A stretch of DNA of 64,000 nt, from positions 1,488,001-1,552,000 of the forward strand of contig OZ005703.1 in assembly GCA_963930775.1 (NCBI GenBank), written 5' to 3'. Below the pieces are notes generated by a model. That model worked only from the letters and a program-made list of their open reading frames with translations. It was not told where the DNA came from and did no database searches. Position 1 is the stretch's first letter; each line of letters begins with the position of its first letter. The position numbers and the translations under genes are program-made. Below are positions 11,301 to 44,220 of this stretch, piece after piece. Source of the DNA: Cliona cf. orientalis. Lineage: Eukaryota; Porifera; Demospongiae; Clionaida; Clionaidae.

Positions 11301-13186
11301 CATACCCTACATCAAGGTGTACAATCGCATTAAAGCGTTGCACCACTGTAACAGAATCAGTGGTTGGCTGTAGTCTTTGTAGTGTCAAATCAAAGGCAGT
11401 GGTACTCACAGTACTTCGTGCTTTTGTGGTAGCCCATGTGAGAAATAGTTTATCCAGTCAGCCAAGAGTGGATAAGCCTCGAGTCAGCTTGTTATATAAT
11501 TATGTACGTGCCAAGCTGTAGTGAAATTCTCCTTACGATAAATATGGCATTCACACTAGTACATCACATTTTCCACCATAATAATTATAACTAGTAGGGC
11601 ACTCTAGTTCACTTTGCCTTTTATTGATGAATTTGTAAATTTTGTACAATATTCATTCAATTTTCAATTTCGACAACAATGTTCCTCCCCTCCCGTACAG
11701 TCTCTGTTGGCGTTGGACCACTGTGTTGGGATCATCGGCGGAAAGCCGAAGCACTCTGTCTACTTTGTCGGTTTCCAAGACGATAAGCTGGTGCACCTTG
11801 ACCCCCACTACTGCCAGACGGCCAGTGAAGCTCACGACACTCAACAGCTTGATGACTCACTAGTTAAAGTAGGTCTTTGTCTTAGCTGTAATCACTAGCA
11901 CAATGTCACGCCAGATTTCTATAAATACTGGCAAATTTATGTATAACTACCCCCACACCACTCTTGTCCATACTCAGGCCTCCCCCACTCGTTTCACATG
12001 TAAAACTGAAGGCCTGGGCATGAGGCCAAGGCTAGTCTTATTATATTCACATTGATTGATATTTTAAAATGCGACTAAGCTGCACTTTTTAATCGTATAC
12101 TTCGCTTCTTTTTCTCTTAATGTTCAGACCTACCACTGTACTGCCCCTCGCAAGCTGACAGCGACCAAGATGGATCCCTCCTGTACCATCGGATTCTACT
12201 GCAGAAATCGATCCGAATTTGTCGAACTAAGAGAGAAGGCCGAGAAAGTGTTAGCCCCACCCCTTCAGAAAGGCGTCTACCCATTCTTCACCTTCATCGA
12301 TCAACGAGCCGACGACACTTTCACTGAATCCTTTGAGCAACATCTCAACAGCTTGTCTGGCTATGGAGCCACAATGAGCATGAGCGATCCCAATAGTAGT
12401 CTCAAGAAGCGTTCAAGACGAGGCAACAGCGAAATGGATGATTTCATCATTGAAGACGACAATGATTTCGTCATAGTGAACCGCAAACCATCAGCTAATT
12501 TGTCAAAGAATCCGCTGAGTAGTGTCACTAGTGCTGAAGACGAGTTCATCATGGCGGATGAGGAGATACTAGCTGGGGGCGGGGATTTCAGGTTTGGAGG
12601 AGGCGGGATAACTATGGAAGGAGAGGAGCTACAAGGAAAGGGGGAGGAGTCTGAGTCACCACGACGAGAGGAAGGGGAGGGGTCGTGTTTGTTACAGAAT
12701 GGGGTGGAGCCTCAGCTGAATGGGGAGGAGCCTCGGATGAATGGGGAGGAGTCTGAGGTACCACTGCTAGGAGACAAGCTGCTGCAGGAAGCGATCAAAC
12801 TGCCGATGGAGGAGGTACGACTATCACTGGAGAGAGGGGTGGAGTCACAACCAATTAAGCAGAAAGGGGTGGAGCCAATCTTGCTGCCGGAGGAAAGAGG
12901 GGTGGAGTCACAGCTGGAAAGGGTGGAGCCAATCTTACTACCAGAGGAAGAGGTGGAGCTACGTTTGCCGCAGGAAAGAGGGGTGGAATCAGAAGGAGAA
13001 AGGGTGGAGTCAAACTTATTGCAGGAACCAATCGCAAAATCACCAGACAAATGGGTGGAGTCACACCCACTGATGCAGGAAGGGGCGGAGTCACCATTGT
13101 CGCCGGCTGTTGAGGAATCTAGTTCAGCAGCAGAGAGAGGAGGAGTGATATCGCTACCACAAGAACTATCCGATACATTTACTTGA
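8317..13186 (+). CDS. ATG4: ATG4 autophagy cysteine protease
   Basis: Eight exons: 8317-8389, 8475-8561, 8712-8971, 9244-9377, 9467-9543, 10062-10180, 11701-11868 and 12128-13186. All join in phase and give 658 aa. ATG4 processes Atg8/LC3/GABARAP C termini and delipidates them in autophagy. The peptidase C54 core spans ~25-390: IWVLGKCY, then [14 protein letters not shown] with nucleophile Cys99, [26 protein letters not shown] with Asp284 and His286, and [11 protein letters not shown]. After it comes [14 protein letters not shown], where DFVIV at 419-423 fits an LC3-interacting motif like the C-terminal one in ATG4B. A further ~230 residues are acidic, with decayed GVES/GVEP repeats, making the protein much longer than human ATG4s (roughly 390-480 aa). 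The ATG at 8317 is the plausible start; an upstream in-frame ATG exists at 8170. The C-terminal tail lies in the same last exon as the end of the core, so it is not a separate gene. Confidence 0.95.
10421..10533. mobile_element. short TIR element, copy 2
   Basis: The ends TTTGTTGGTAGTTG and CAACTACCAACAAAA are inverted repeats. The interior matches 1684-1787. It is inserted into the ATG4 intron tandem array. Confidence 0.65.
10533..10607. repeat. perfect short palindrome, 30 bp arms
   Basis: The arm at 10533-10562 begins AATAGTTATCTGCCAG and its exact reverse complement lies at 10578-10607, with a 15 nt loop. It sits in ATG4 intron 6, and the loop is shared with 2175-2260. Confidence 0.85.
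10669..10745. repeat. perfect palindrome, 37 bp arms, 3 nt loop
   Basis: The arm at 10669-10705 starts AATAGTTATCTGTCAG and its exact reverse complement is at 10709-10745. It shares its outer 16 bases, with one change, with the palindrome at 10533. Confidence 0.9.
10934..11003. repeat. palindrome with AGTTATATGGCAG ends
   Basis: Arms AGTTATATGGCAG and CTGCCATATAACT enclose a second stem, TGTCTTGTATTGGCCC pairing with GGGCCAATACAAGACA. It belongs with the two preceding palindromes by its terminal motif, not by its interior. Confidence 0.8.
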
Positions 13187-13566
13187 TTAATATGCATATA
13201 TATTATAGTATGTGTTCGGAGTGTGTACAATAAAATGTTATTATGTATCTACTGAAAAGTTAAGTTTTGATGTTGGATGACTGTTTTAGTGTTGTTTTGT
13301 CATGTGGTGGTGATGTCATAATTAATTTTTTTTTTTAAACAGTTGAAGTTGTTAATGCTATATACACCACAATAAATAATTTTTTTTTATTATAACAAGA
13401 CTTAGTATGTTTGATGTAACAATAATGGGATAATGTGCATGAGTTATTTAGCCTCGTCCCCAGGCCACTCCCACGTTTTCAATGTAACGTGACAATCATA
13501 CATGTAAGGTCGTCTTTGAAGAAGCTTGGTATGTATACTATGGCATAGTCTAACATGTTTAGGACC
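13187..13566 (+). terminator. ATG4 3' flank with AATAAA at 13229-13234
   Basis: An AATAAA hexamer lies 43 bases after the ATG4 stop codon, the expected place for a cleavage and polyadenylation signal. The remainder to 13566 is AT-rich and shows no gene. Confidence 0.6.
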
Positions 13567-14025
13567 ATGGTAGCTGCTTTCATCCGCTCAAGAGCTACAT
13601 TTTGGTTTTTGTTCCAGCTCCATATATAGCTCTTTCCGTTACTGAGATACACTTGGCGCGCGCCGCGGTATAGAATTAATGATATTCATAGCTCTTAATT
13701 AATTACGTCACGGTCTGTACATTCCAACGTGAAAACCATACGCGTTTTGCTACCCCCTGTCCCAGCTCAATAAATAGCATTTTCTGGGACGGTCTATCGA
13801 TAACGAGGCTAGAACGGTAGTGAAAGCTACGGCATGGTCCTGGGCATTTAGGGACTAGTGGCCGCCCAGGATCTCACTTGAATACCCCCCATCCCTGGAA
13901 GTATGCCTGCGGTAATGTCCGCAGTGTTCACTCCCAAACGGATCACCGAAGCTGCGGCACCTCGGCCCGGGGGGAGGGATGATTGGGACCATTTTTATTT
14001 ATTTATTTTTTTTCATAAGTAAGCT
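13567..14025. mobile_element. dispersed ~460 bp repeat, copy 1
   Basis: It runs parallel to 26250-26743: both begin ATGGTAGCTGCTTTC and share GAATTAATGATATTCATAG, CTGTCCCAGCTCAATAAA, GGTCCTGGGCAT, GCCCAGG and TGGTAATGTCCG in order. No long ORF or clear terminal repeat is present. It is probably a non-autonomous element. It sits between the convergent ATG4 and EXOSC3 genes. Confidence 0.8.
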
Positions 14026-14343
14026 TATTACCCTGGCAACCTTGTTTGTGCACACGGCACAACAATTCTGACCAACCGTGAGTCTTCTGAATATGTAGCA
14101 GAGCGCATCTTTTGTGCCCTCCAGGTTAGGACACAGACTATATTATAAGAAAATTGATCGTCTGAAAATATTTTCGTTGGATATAGTATAATGATGTTCG
14201 GTACGTCATTAAAGATAATAATAATCACCATAATGACTGGTGTGTATGACATTAATATTATTACAATCATGAAGGATTGGTAGACTACTATTAATTATTG
14301 CATTGATCATGATAGATAATAATAATAATATTTATTATAGTAA

Positions 14344-15946
<1,603 letters not shown>

Positions 15947-16091
15947 GTGAACATATAAATAAAATGGAAAGGGTCGTCAACACGTTCGAGTGCTCATTTT
16001 CGGTAAGGGTCGTGAAAGTGTTAGTCTACTTGCTCGCGCTCGCGCTCGAGCTAGTAGAGGGTGTGGCTCGTTGATTTCGCCTCAGGCTACG
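15947..16091. promoter_or_regulatory. short bidirectional promoter, EXOSC3 / RTK
   Basis: The 145 bp between the two divergent ATGs contain alternating GCTCGCGCTCGCGCTCGAG near 16030, the most CpG-rich spot nearby. No TATA box is seen. Confidence 0.45.
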
Positions 16092-19000
16092 ATGTCTGCC
16101 CTCCCCTTTCTACTGCTCTTCATCTCCTCCTCGCTGCTGATTCGAGGGCAGGAGGAAGACTGCCAGAAGGCGCCTCTCTGGATGTTCTTCAGACGCGAGG
16201 ATGTACAAAGTATCTATCCGGGTTTACCAGGTAGATTTGTGCATGGCAGATCAAGGATCTGCTGCTCTGTATTTTAATACGATTTTCTACTCTCTGAAAT
16301 TTTTTTTTGTTGTCTGTGATTCTTAGATATCTTCATACTGGTAGACGGCGGTGAAGTTGACGATTTGGTTACGTCTGCTGACCCAGTAATAGCGGAGTTT
16401 TTCTTTCTCCCCACAATTGTCTCAGAATTCCCAATCAACTGGTGCATACGGAGTGATGCATTTGAGGTCAGTCTATAACATTGCAGGCCTTTCTGAGTTT
16501 CCAGGGTTCTATTATGAGCTACTTTCAAACTTTTGCAGGTCTTAGATTACTCCATCTCACTCCGCTCTCTCAATCCGAGTATCTTGGAGCACCCTAATGC
16601 GTCCATCCCTCTCCAGGGAACTATCACAAACCGACCTTATCGTAAGCCTATGCAATAATATCTCTCTCCTTTAATATGAAGAACACCTCCTTAACCAAGC
16701 TTATCTGTGTTATTAAATTTATAAAGATTCCCCAGGTTCCTCCATTTTTTTTTTTTTTTTTTTGATGTTACATGCTGAAAAAAGGATGCTTAACAATTGG
16801 GAGAAGCGGGAATGAGGCTATTTTGAATATTTTCGTTTGACATAGTACCCCTACCATACCCCTACTATCCGATTGCAGGATTTCGTATTATGCTGAGATG
16901 CTTGGACGATGCTCCTACAAATCCCTATGTCCAGGTCAGCATAGCCCTCTCCAGTTCCACTGCTGCCACAAATTTCTGTCCAGTGGTGTTTTACTTTGCC
17001 CGAGACTGCCAAGGAGGTATATATGTGTGTCATCCATGCACAATAATATATGCTCCATGTCTATGATCAAGCACAGAAAGTGTTAATGCATCTTTATAAC
17101 TAATACTAATCTTCATTAATTGCAGCTGAACCTGATGAGACTCCAACAGAGCTGGCCAGTATAGGAATTACAGGTATGCATCCTGTGCAATAATTCTTTT
17201 TGACAGTAGGTGTTGCAATAACCTCCCTCCTATGCTGCCCATATAACTGTGAATAATAAATAATCTATCTGCAGATGGATATATTGACTTCACTGCAACA
17301 TTTAAGGATCTGCCTCCCTCAACGGACCCTCCTTCTTCCACTCGCCTCAATGTAATCCTCCCTGCCGTTATCGTGCCCCTGGTCGTTATCACCGTAATTC
17401 CCCTGCTGGTCGTTCTCTCACTCTGGGTGGTATGGTATCGGAGAAAGAGCAAAGCCATTGCGAGATTTGAGCTGGAGGACGTCAGCACAGCCTACAGACA
17501 AGTCTACAATCAGTGGTCAAAACGGGGGCCACACGATAAAGAGTTCTCCCCTGAAAATTTAAAACTGACACGAGAACTCGGCGAGGGGGCATTTGGAGTT
17601 GTCTATCAAGCTGAAGCACTGGGGATACTCAGTGACGAAAACGAGTGGACAGATGTGGCAGTGAAGCAGCTCAGAACTGGAAGCAATGAGGCAGATGATT
17701 TCTTTCGAGAAGTTGACTTCATGTCAAAACTGGATCACCCAAACATCGTGAAACTGCTAGGAGTATGCAGTCAGGAAGAGCCTTTCTCTATGGTGTTTGA
17801 GTATATGGATCTTGGGGATTTGTGCGGATTCCTGCGGGAGGCTATTGGTCTAGGAAAAGGTGATAATGACAAGGAAGGGGAAGACCCTGGTGATCAAGAA
17901 GACGACGGTGATAAATTTGATGAGCCCCTTTTGACCAAGGAGGAGCTATTAGTCATTGTTAAGCAAATTGCTGAAGGAATGGTGTATATATCGTCGCTCC
18001 ATTTAGTGCACAGAGACTTGGCGACTAGAAACTGTTTAGTGGCAACAGGGCTGGTGGTCAAGATTGGAGACTTTGGCATGTCAAGAAATGTCAATGAATC
18101 TGACTACTATAGGTGAGGTGAAGATCATTAAATATTTTGTACATATACCGTAATAATTGTTATTACTATGATTGTGCTTGTTAACATAACATGAGTACTA
18201 CCAGTCTCATGTCAGCATAATATTATTATACATACTCACACACAGGGTGCATGGTTCAGCGTTGTTGCCAGTTCGCTGGATGTCTCCGGAATCGATACTC
18301 TACGGAAAATTCACAACAGAGAGTGACATCTGGGCATTTGGAATTCTTCTCTGGGAGGTATTCACGTTTGGACAACAGCCTTACTTTGGACTGCAGAATG
18401 AAGAGGTACTCTTAAGGCCATTCCAAATTGATAAGTTGTTTATCGGGCAACCTTCTCAAAAATTTAGGGTCGGTAGGTAGGCTTAAAAAAGAAAACAAAA
18501 ATATGAATATCGTTATAAAAGGATGTGATGTCATACATAATACATACAAAAATTTAATATGACAGACTTCTCCAACTAGGCATCAAAATTGTCACTCCAA
18601 TTGCATTTTACGATTGTTCGCCTCTTCGCTACCGTAGCTCCTCTATAAACCACCACACTGGGCCACGCATAACTGCTGGCAGCAGCCATCTCTCCAATCT
18701 CTTAGGCGTGTGCTTCAAACCGTATATCTGTTTTCTAATTAACCATAAATTTTGATTTGTAAATTGAAATACCAAAAGTTAGGGTCGGTCGGGCCCGATA
18801 AACAAGCAATCAATTTGGAGTGCATAGTTGCCAACCTCCTGAGTTAACTGGCCGGGACATGCTGCTCTATGCATGTGCCACACCCACATCACGGCCTACG
18901 CCCACCTCAAAGTTTTCTAATAAAACGAAAATCATGGGTGTGGTCGAAATTTGGATCATCAGTGTTTAGCAGCACTGAGCTGAAGATCATGAAAGATCTT

Positions 19001-19610
19001 GGCTGTTTGGGACTTGTACAGGCTAGAAAATGTCAAAACTGAGTGTTATTCTGCAAGTTTGTAATGATAATCTTGTCTATCAAATGTTATTGTGGTACTT
19101 TTGGGCTTTGTCGGGACATTCCTTTGATGAAAGTGTCTGTCGGGCGGGACAGTGAAAACAGCCTCAAAATCGTGACTGTCCCGCTCAAATCGGGACTGTT
19201 GGCAACTATGGGAGTGGCCTAATTATAAAGAGTCTTTTATGCATAGTACAGTGGAGCCTTCTATAATATAATGGGTTGAAAATAATTAGTGTTTGCAATA
19301 GGGAGGCAGCTGCTTTGCTACATACTTGGAACTAAACCAAGTGGCTGTACAAATAAGGAGGTGGCTACCAGGCTTGAAGTTAACATCTGTAGTCATCAAA
19401 TGTGCCATTTTGCTGCTGTAATAAAGTTTTGTGTTTATAATTTTTTTTTCTCTTTAGGTGATTCAGTTGATCCAGAAGGGTGGTCACCCCGAGGTCCCAG
19501 AGGACTGCCCCGCTCATCAGCTCATGATGCAGTGCTGGGACAGGAGTCCAAAGAAGAGACCTGACTTTAACTCCCTAACTGACGCCATTCAACAACTCAC
19601 TGAACAATAA
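16092..19610 (+). CDS. receptor tyrosine kinase with WIF-like ectodomain
   Basis: Eight exons: 16092-16230, 16327-16466, 16539-16641, 16879-17016, 17126-17173, 17275-18112, 18246-18405 and 19458-19610. They give 572 aa. A signal peptide covers ~1-20 ([16 protein letters not shown]). Residues ~28-173 read as a WIF domain: [38 protein letters not shown] and [12 protein letters not shown] match the order of the RYK/WIF1 pattern. The membrane segment is ~214-242, followed by YRRKSK. The kinase (~286-568) has GEGAFGVVY at 292, [24 protein letters not shown], a tandem-Tyr activation loop (SDYYR) and PVRWMSPES, closest to the Trk/ROR/MuSK/DDR group. All catalytic residues are intact, unlike RYK, which is a pseudokinase. 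A ~35-residue acidic insert lies before the catalytic loop. Wnt binding is inferred from WIF only. AATAAA follows at 19622. Confidence 0.9.
18416..19219. mobile_element. TIR element (Harbinger-like) with nested insertion
   Basis: The left end GGCCATTCCAAATTGATAAG mirrors the right end ...CAATTTGGAGTGGCC once the inner insertion (18823-19216) is removed. TAA flanks both outer ends (18413-18415 and 19220-19222); a 3 bp TWA duplication is typical of PIF/Harbinger elements. The reconstructed length is ~410 bp with no transposase. It lies in RTK intron 7. Confidence 0.75.
18823..19210. mobile_element. nested MITE, TIR CATAGTTGCCAAC
   Basis: The element starts CATAGTTGCCAAC and ends GTTGGCAACTATG. 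GGAGTG precedes it (18817-18822) and follows it (19211-19216), a 6 bp target duplication inside the right terminal repeat of the outer element. At 388 bp with no ORF it is non-autonomous. Confidence 0.85.
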
Positions 19611-19930
19611 CAAAAAAAATGAATAAACAGAATATTCGTACTGAAATATTTAAATGTCTGTGTTCTATATTATCCTCTGGCTGCGCTGACTGGTTTACCG
19701 TTAAACGTCACCAGTAAAGCACTGTGCTAACCCTTAACCGGTTAACCAGCCCCGCCCATGCCCGGCGCCCACGTAATTAACGCAAGGGGCCGGCCCGCGC
19801 GCCGCATGCACAGCACGTGACTCCATAGCTAAACACACGTGGAAATTTATTAAAGGTTTCCGCGATCGATCAGAGCTAGACAAAATTCCTTGCCTGCTAG
19901 TCTGTAGTACGATGCTATGGGATCTTCGGG
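19611..19930 (+). other. RTK 3' flank and CARM1 upstream region
   Basis: AATAAA at 19622-19627, 12 bases after the RTK stop, is the probable polyadenylation signal. From ~19690 to 19930 the sequence is GC-richer, with GTTAACCGG and GGCCGGCCCGCGCGCCGC words, consistent with the CARM1 promoter in only ~300 bp of shared space. Confidence 0.5.
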
Positions 19931-25687
<5,757 letters not shown>

Positions 25688-26249
25688 GAGCTGTCGCGAG
25701 TTTAATGTTACCTGTGACCTGCTAGTAGCATTATAAAGACATTTTTGGCAAGCCAGTGGTATATAGGCAGTATAAGATTATTGTATATAATTACGTTGAT
25801 GTTTGTGTATATTATTGTGTGTGTATATTTATTCCCTGACACTGTATATAGAGGGCTATGTATGCAACTTGTTAATTTTTTCTGCCCCCCTCCCGTTGCG
25901 CTAATCAACCCAATTGCTACAATTTGTATGGTGCTATAATAATAATAATAATATATAGCCACTTGGATGTTTTTGATTATTCTTTATATTAATTTTCTTG
26001 TCTCGTTTTTAGTAATTATTCTTGTATTGATCTTGAGTGTTGCCTATGTTATTAATTATTGTTTCTATGCTTGGCAGTGCACAGTATATGTACAGGGGCT
26101 ACTATAATTATCTTATAATAGTAGTTATGAAGTGTCCCATATGCATGTTGCCTCTATTGTCTGTGGGTACGTATATATGGCATGGAAAATTTAATGGTAA
26201 AGGGTCGTTAATATATCTAGGTATAATATTTTATATACACTGTGATAAT
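25688..26249. other. CARM1 3' flank
   Basis: AT-rich sequence with (TAA)n near 25937. I see no gene and no clean AATAAA close to the CARM1 stop. Confidence 0.5.
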
Positions 26250-26743
26250 ATGGTAGCTGCTTTCGTTTATTTATTCACTACATTTTGGTCTTTGTTTCAG
26301 TTTCGTAGCTTATTTGGTTACTGAGATAACATTAATTTTGGCAGAGGCAGTGTAGAATTAATGATATTCATAGCTCTTAATTACTTCAGTAGTGGTCTAT
26401 ACATTCCTACGGTCAAAACCATACATGTTTTCACACCACCTGTCCCAGCTCAATAAAATTAATAGCAAATTCCAGCATTTGAGGTCCTGGGCATAAAATT
26501 AATGACTTAGGAGTCGCCCAGGGATCTCCCTTGAATATATACCCCCATCCTGGATAAAGCCAGTACCTCCATCATAGGCTGGCTTTGGTCCCCTGTGGCT
26601 GTGATACAGAAGCCTAACTGGCTGCATGTGGTAATGTCCGTGCAGTCCACGTACCTGACCAACGTTCCAGCCTAGAGCTCGGAAGGTGTAGGGAGGATGG
26701 GGTTACCTTTTTCTTGAAATAAATCATTATAAGTTTAACTTTG
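26250..26743. mobile_element. dispersed ~490 bp repeat, copy 2
   Basis: A partner of 13567-14025 with the same motif order. It is slightly longer because of a GGCTGGCTTTGGTCCCC-containing block missing from copy 1. Like copy 1 it lies between two convergent genes. Confidence 0.8.
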
Positions 26744-27128
26744 ATGTGCATGATTTTCTTCTCTCGTGCTCTTCACACATATATATTATTATATAATACA
26801 TCACGAACTGCGTAGTTGGTCTTGTTCTGGATGTCCACTATACTCTTAAGGAGTCCCATTTGCAGTATAGCCACAAAAACAAATTGCATGATAATAATTA
26901 GTATCAATGTAAAAACACGGTAACAATTAAGCATTTATAATTATGATAAATTACCATTCGATGAACAAAAAATAAATTAAATTATTGTACAATAAAATAA
27001 TTAATATATCCAGTGAATTTACTATTATGACAAGGACAGATCAAAGACTGTGAGGTATAATAATAGCAATAATAATACACTCTTCGTTGCACAACTTAAT
27101 TGCAATAGCCAAGCTTGGTGGGCATTAA
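26744..27128. other. intergenic, RPTP 3' flank
   Basis: Very AT-rich, with several AATAAA-like words on both strands. No gene is visible. Confidence 0.5.
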
Positions 27129-42412
<15,284 letters not shown>

Positions 42413-42998
42413 AGTTCAGTTGAAGTCGCTGAGGTTTTTTTTCGACACTTTTTTATGGCCCCTGAATGACGAGAAGTCTTAGTTATCTTTTGACCTTAGT
42501 GTTCGAAAACAAGAGGTGACTTCGAAACGTTCGAACGAGAATTGAACACGCCTAGCACCTGATCAGCTCCGCTGCATGCATGCATATGTACTGATGCGAA
42601 GGGCGTGGCCTTAATTATTCGTTCGACCCGCACAGGAAGTAAACACGTGGTTACCGGTTACTATACTATTGCATGACCGCTATTGAAAGTGGTACAAAAT
42701 GTTTACATTCCGATTTCGTGCAAACCATTACAAGCAGGCAGGCAGAAAGTATCAATTATTAAATCACTAGCATAGTCTTGATACCGGACCGCTTCTACCA
42801 CAGTGCTTTTTAATACACACAGTTCACAATCTCACGTGACATTGTAGACTTAATTTTCCAAGTGAAGATTTGATAACTGAGATTGTATATCAATGTGCAC
42901 AACAGCAGAGAGCTGTGTTTAATATAATTATTATACACCTTAAACACAAATTAATCGACAGTGAGTTGGTAAAGGGTCACTAGTGTGTGTAGGATACT
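42413..42998 (-). promoter_or_regulatory. RPTP 5' flank / REX1BD 3' flank
   Basis: The 586 bp between the REX1BD stop and the RPTP ATG must hold the RPTP promoter. The part next to the ATG (42413-42560) is richer in CG and TTCGA words than the rest. No gene is visible. Confidence 0.4.
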
Positions 42999-44137
42999 TT
43001 ATGAGGGTATGAGGTACGATTCGCATTCAAACTTCAGATCTTGTACAAGTTCAGCAATTATTCCCTCAGTTTTTGCAAGCCTGCATATTTAATATATTCA
43101 GAGAGAGTAAGAGAAGAATTCAACTGCACAGGTGGACGCATAAAGCTAGTATAGTACTACATGTATTGTAAAGTCTATGCATATTACATAATTATAATTT
43201 ACAATACCTGTAACAGTCACTGAGTGTAGTAAAACGTGCATAATAATTATTATTATCATAGACTAGGTATTAAATAATAAAAGCTGTCTGGCATGTAAAG
43301 GATGGGTGCACTGAGATAAATTAACCCACATGCATCCACCCCCACCCCCAAGTGACACCACTGAGCATTTAATAGTCTGGCGAGCCAGCCCATTCCTCTC
43401 TTGTATTGTACTGTATAGCGGGAAACTTTCGAGGGAGAAAACTTTCACAAATTTCACGATTTTTCATCCATCCACGAAAGTTTTCTCCATGAAATTCTAG
43501 GCATGCCACACCCATTATGCGACCAGTTTTAACATTCTGCGAAAGTTTTCTCTGCGAAAGGCTCCTTTCCTACCAATCCGCGAAAGTTTTCTTCCTCGAA
43601 AATTTCCCACTATACGGTATCTTGTGAAGGCCGGTGGCAGACTAAGATGTACATATACTTTTTTCGGAGTTCCTTCTTCTGGTGATCAGCAGCACCGAAA
43701 TCATCCATCTCCTTGCTATCCGTATCCCCTCCTCCCTTTCCCCCCTCTTGCTGAGTAAGCACCTGCCACTGCACGGTAAGTTCCAATTTTTCTTTTTCCG
43801 CCTGTTGTATTCGTTCAAGGATCCCAGCCACCTCTGTCAGATCCGAGTGCTCATTAAACTCTTTTATTGTTGCAATCACCTCTCTGGATAGTGTCTGAAA
43901 TGATTTTGTTATGTCGGACATGGCAAGTTGGTATTCTTCCAGGCTGCATTCTTTCGATGAGAATCGTTCTTGCGATCTGTATTCATCAAGTTTATAAAAT
44001 TTGGTGACAAGAATAAGTTGATAGAAATATTGAACATGTAAAGCTTTTTAACTTTTGATGTTTTTGTAGTGTAGTTGCCTCTCTCCTTGGATAGCAAATA
44101 TTCTCCTCACTTTCTTACCAACGACCGCGGACTCCAT
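42999..44137 (-). CDS. REX1BD: REX1BD-like small protein (required for excision 1-B domain)
   Basis: Three exons, 44137-44119, 44043-43659 and 43080-42999, with matching phases give 161 aa. The start is ATGGAGTCC at 44137. The long exon gives a helical protein (FYQLILVTKFYKLDEYR, YQLAMSDITKSFQTLSREV, LERIQQAEKEKLELTVQWQV), and the last exon gives GIIAELVQDLKFE before the stop. The order and spacing (helix pair, SREV, then a QxxEKxKLELTV helix and an LxxLxFE end) fit my memory of the REX1B family (C19orf60 in human), whose role is poorly known although the Chlamydomonas founder acts in DNA repair. Without the last splice the frame would stop at 43610 after 20 unrelated residues; the spliced end is the better family match. 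It is divergent from PIGW, 83 bp apart. Confidence 0.65.
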
Positions 44138-44220
44138 TGCCGAATTTACGGAGATATCCGGAAAACGCATGTATGGTGCGCATTAAATAGAAAAATAAGT
44201 CGCTGATCAGCTGACGAGCA
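44138..44220. promoter_or_regulatory. 83 bp bidirectional promoter, REX1BD / PIGW
   Basis: The smallest start-to-start gap in the window. It contains ACGGAGATATCCGG and CTGATCAGCTGACG but no TATA box. Confidence 0.45.

Larger units (their letters stand above)
10166..11330. repeat. tandem array copying the exon 6 end and splice donor of ATG4
   Basis: Exon 6 ends ATACCCTGCGTCAAG|gtatag at 10166-10180. The word ATACCCTGCATCAAGGT (or with one change) recurs in the intron at 10301, 10406, 11193 and 11302. Each copy sits inside a ~105-135 bp unit that also carries AGCCATGCAAAGAGTAGCTA and ATCAGCTTGTATTGTACAT. The array has been interrupted by small elements at 10421-11160. Confidence 0.9.
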
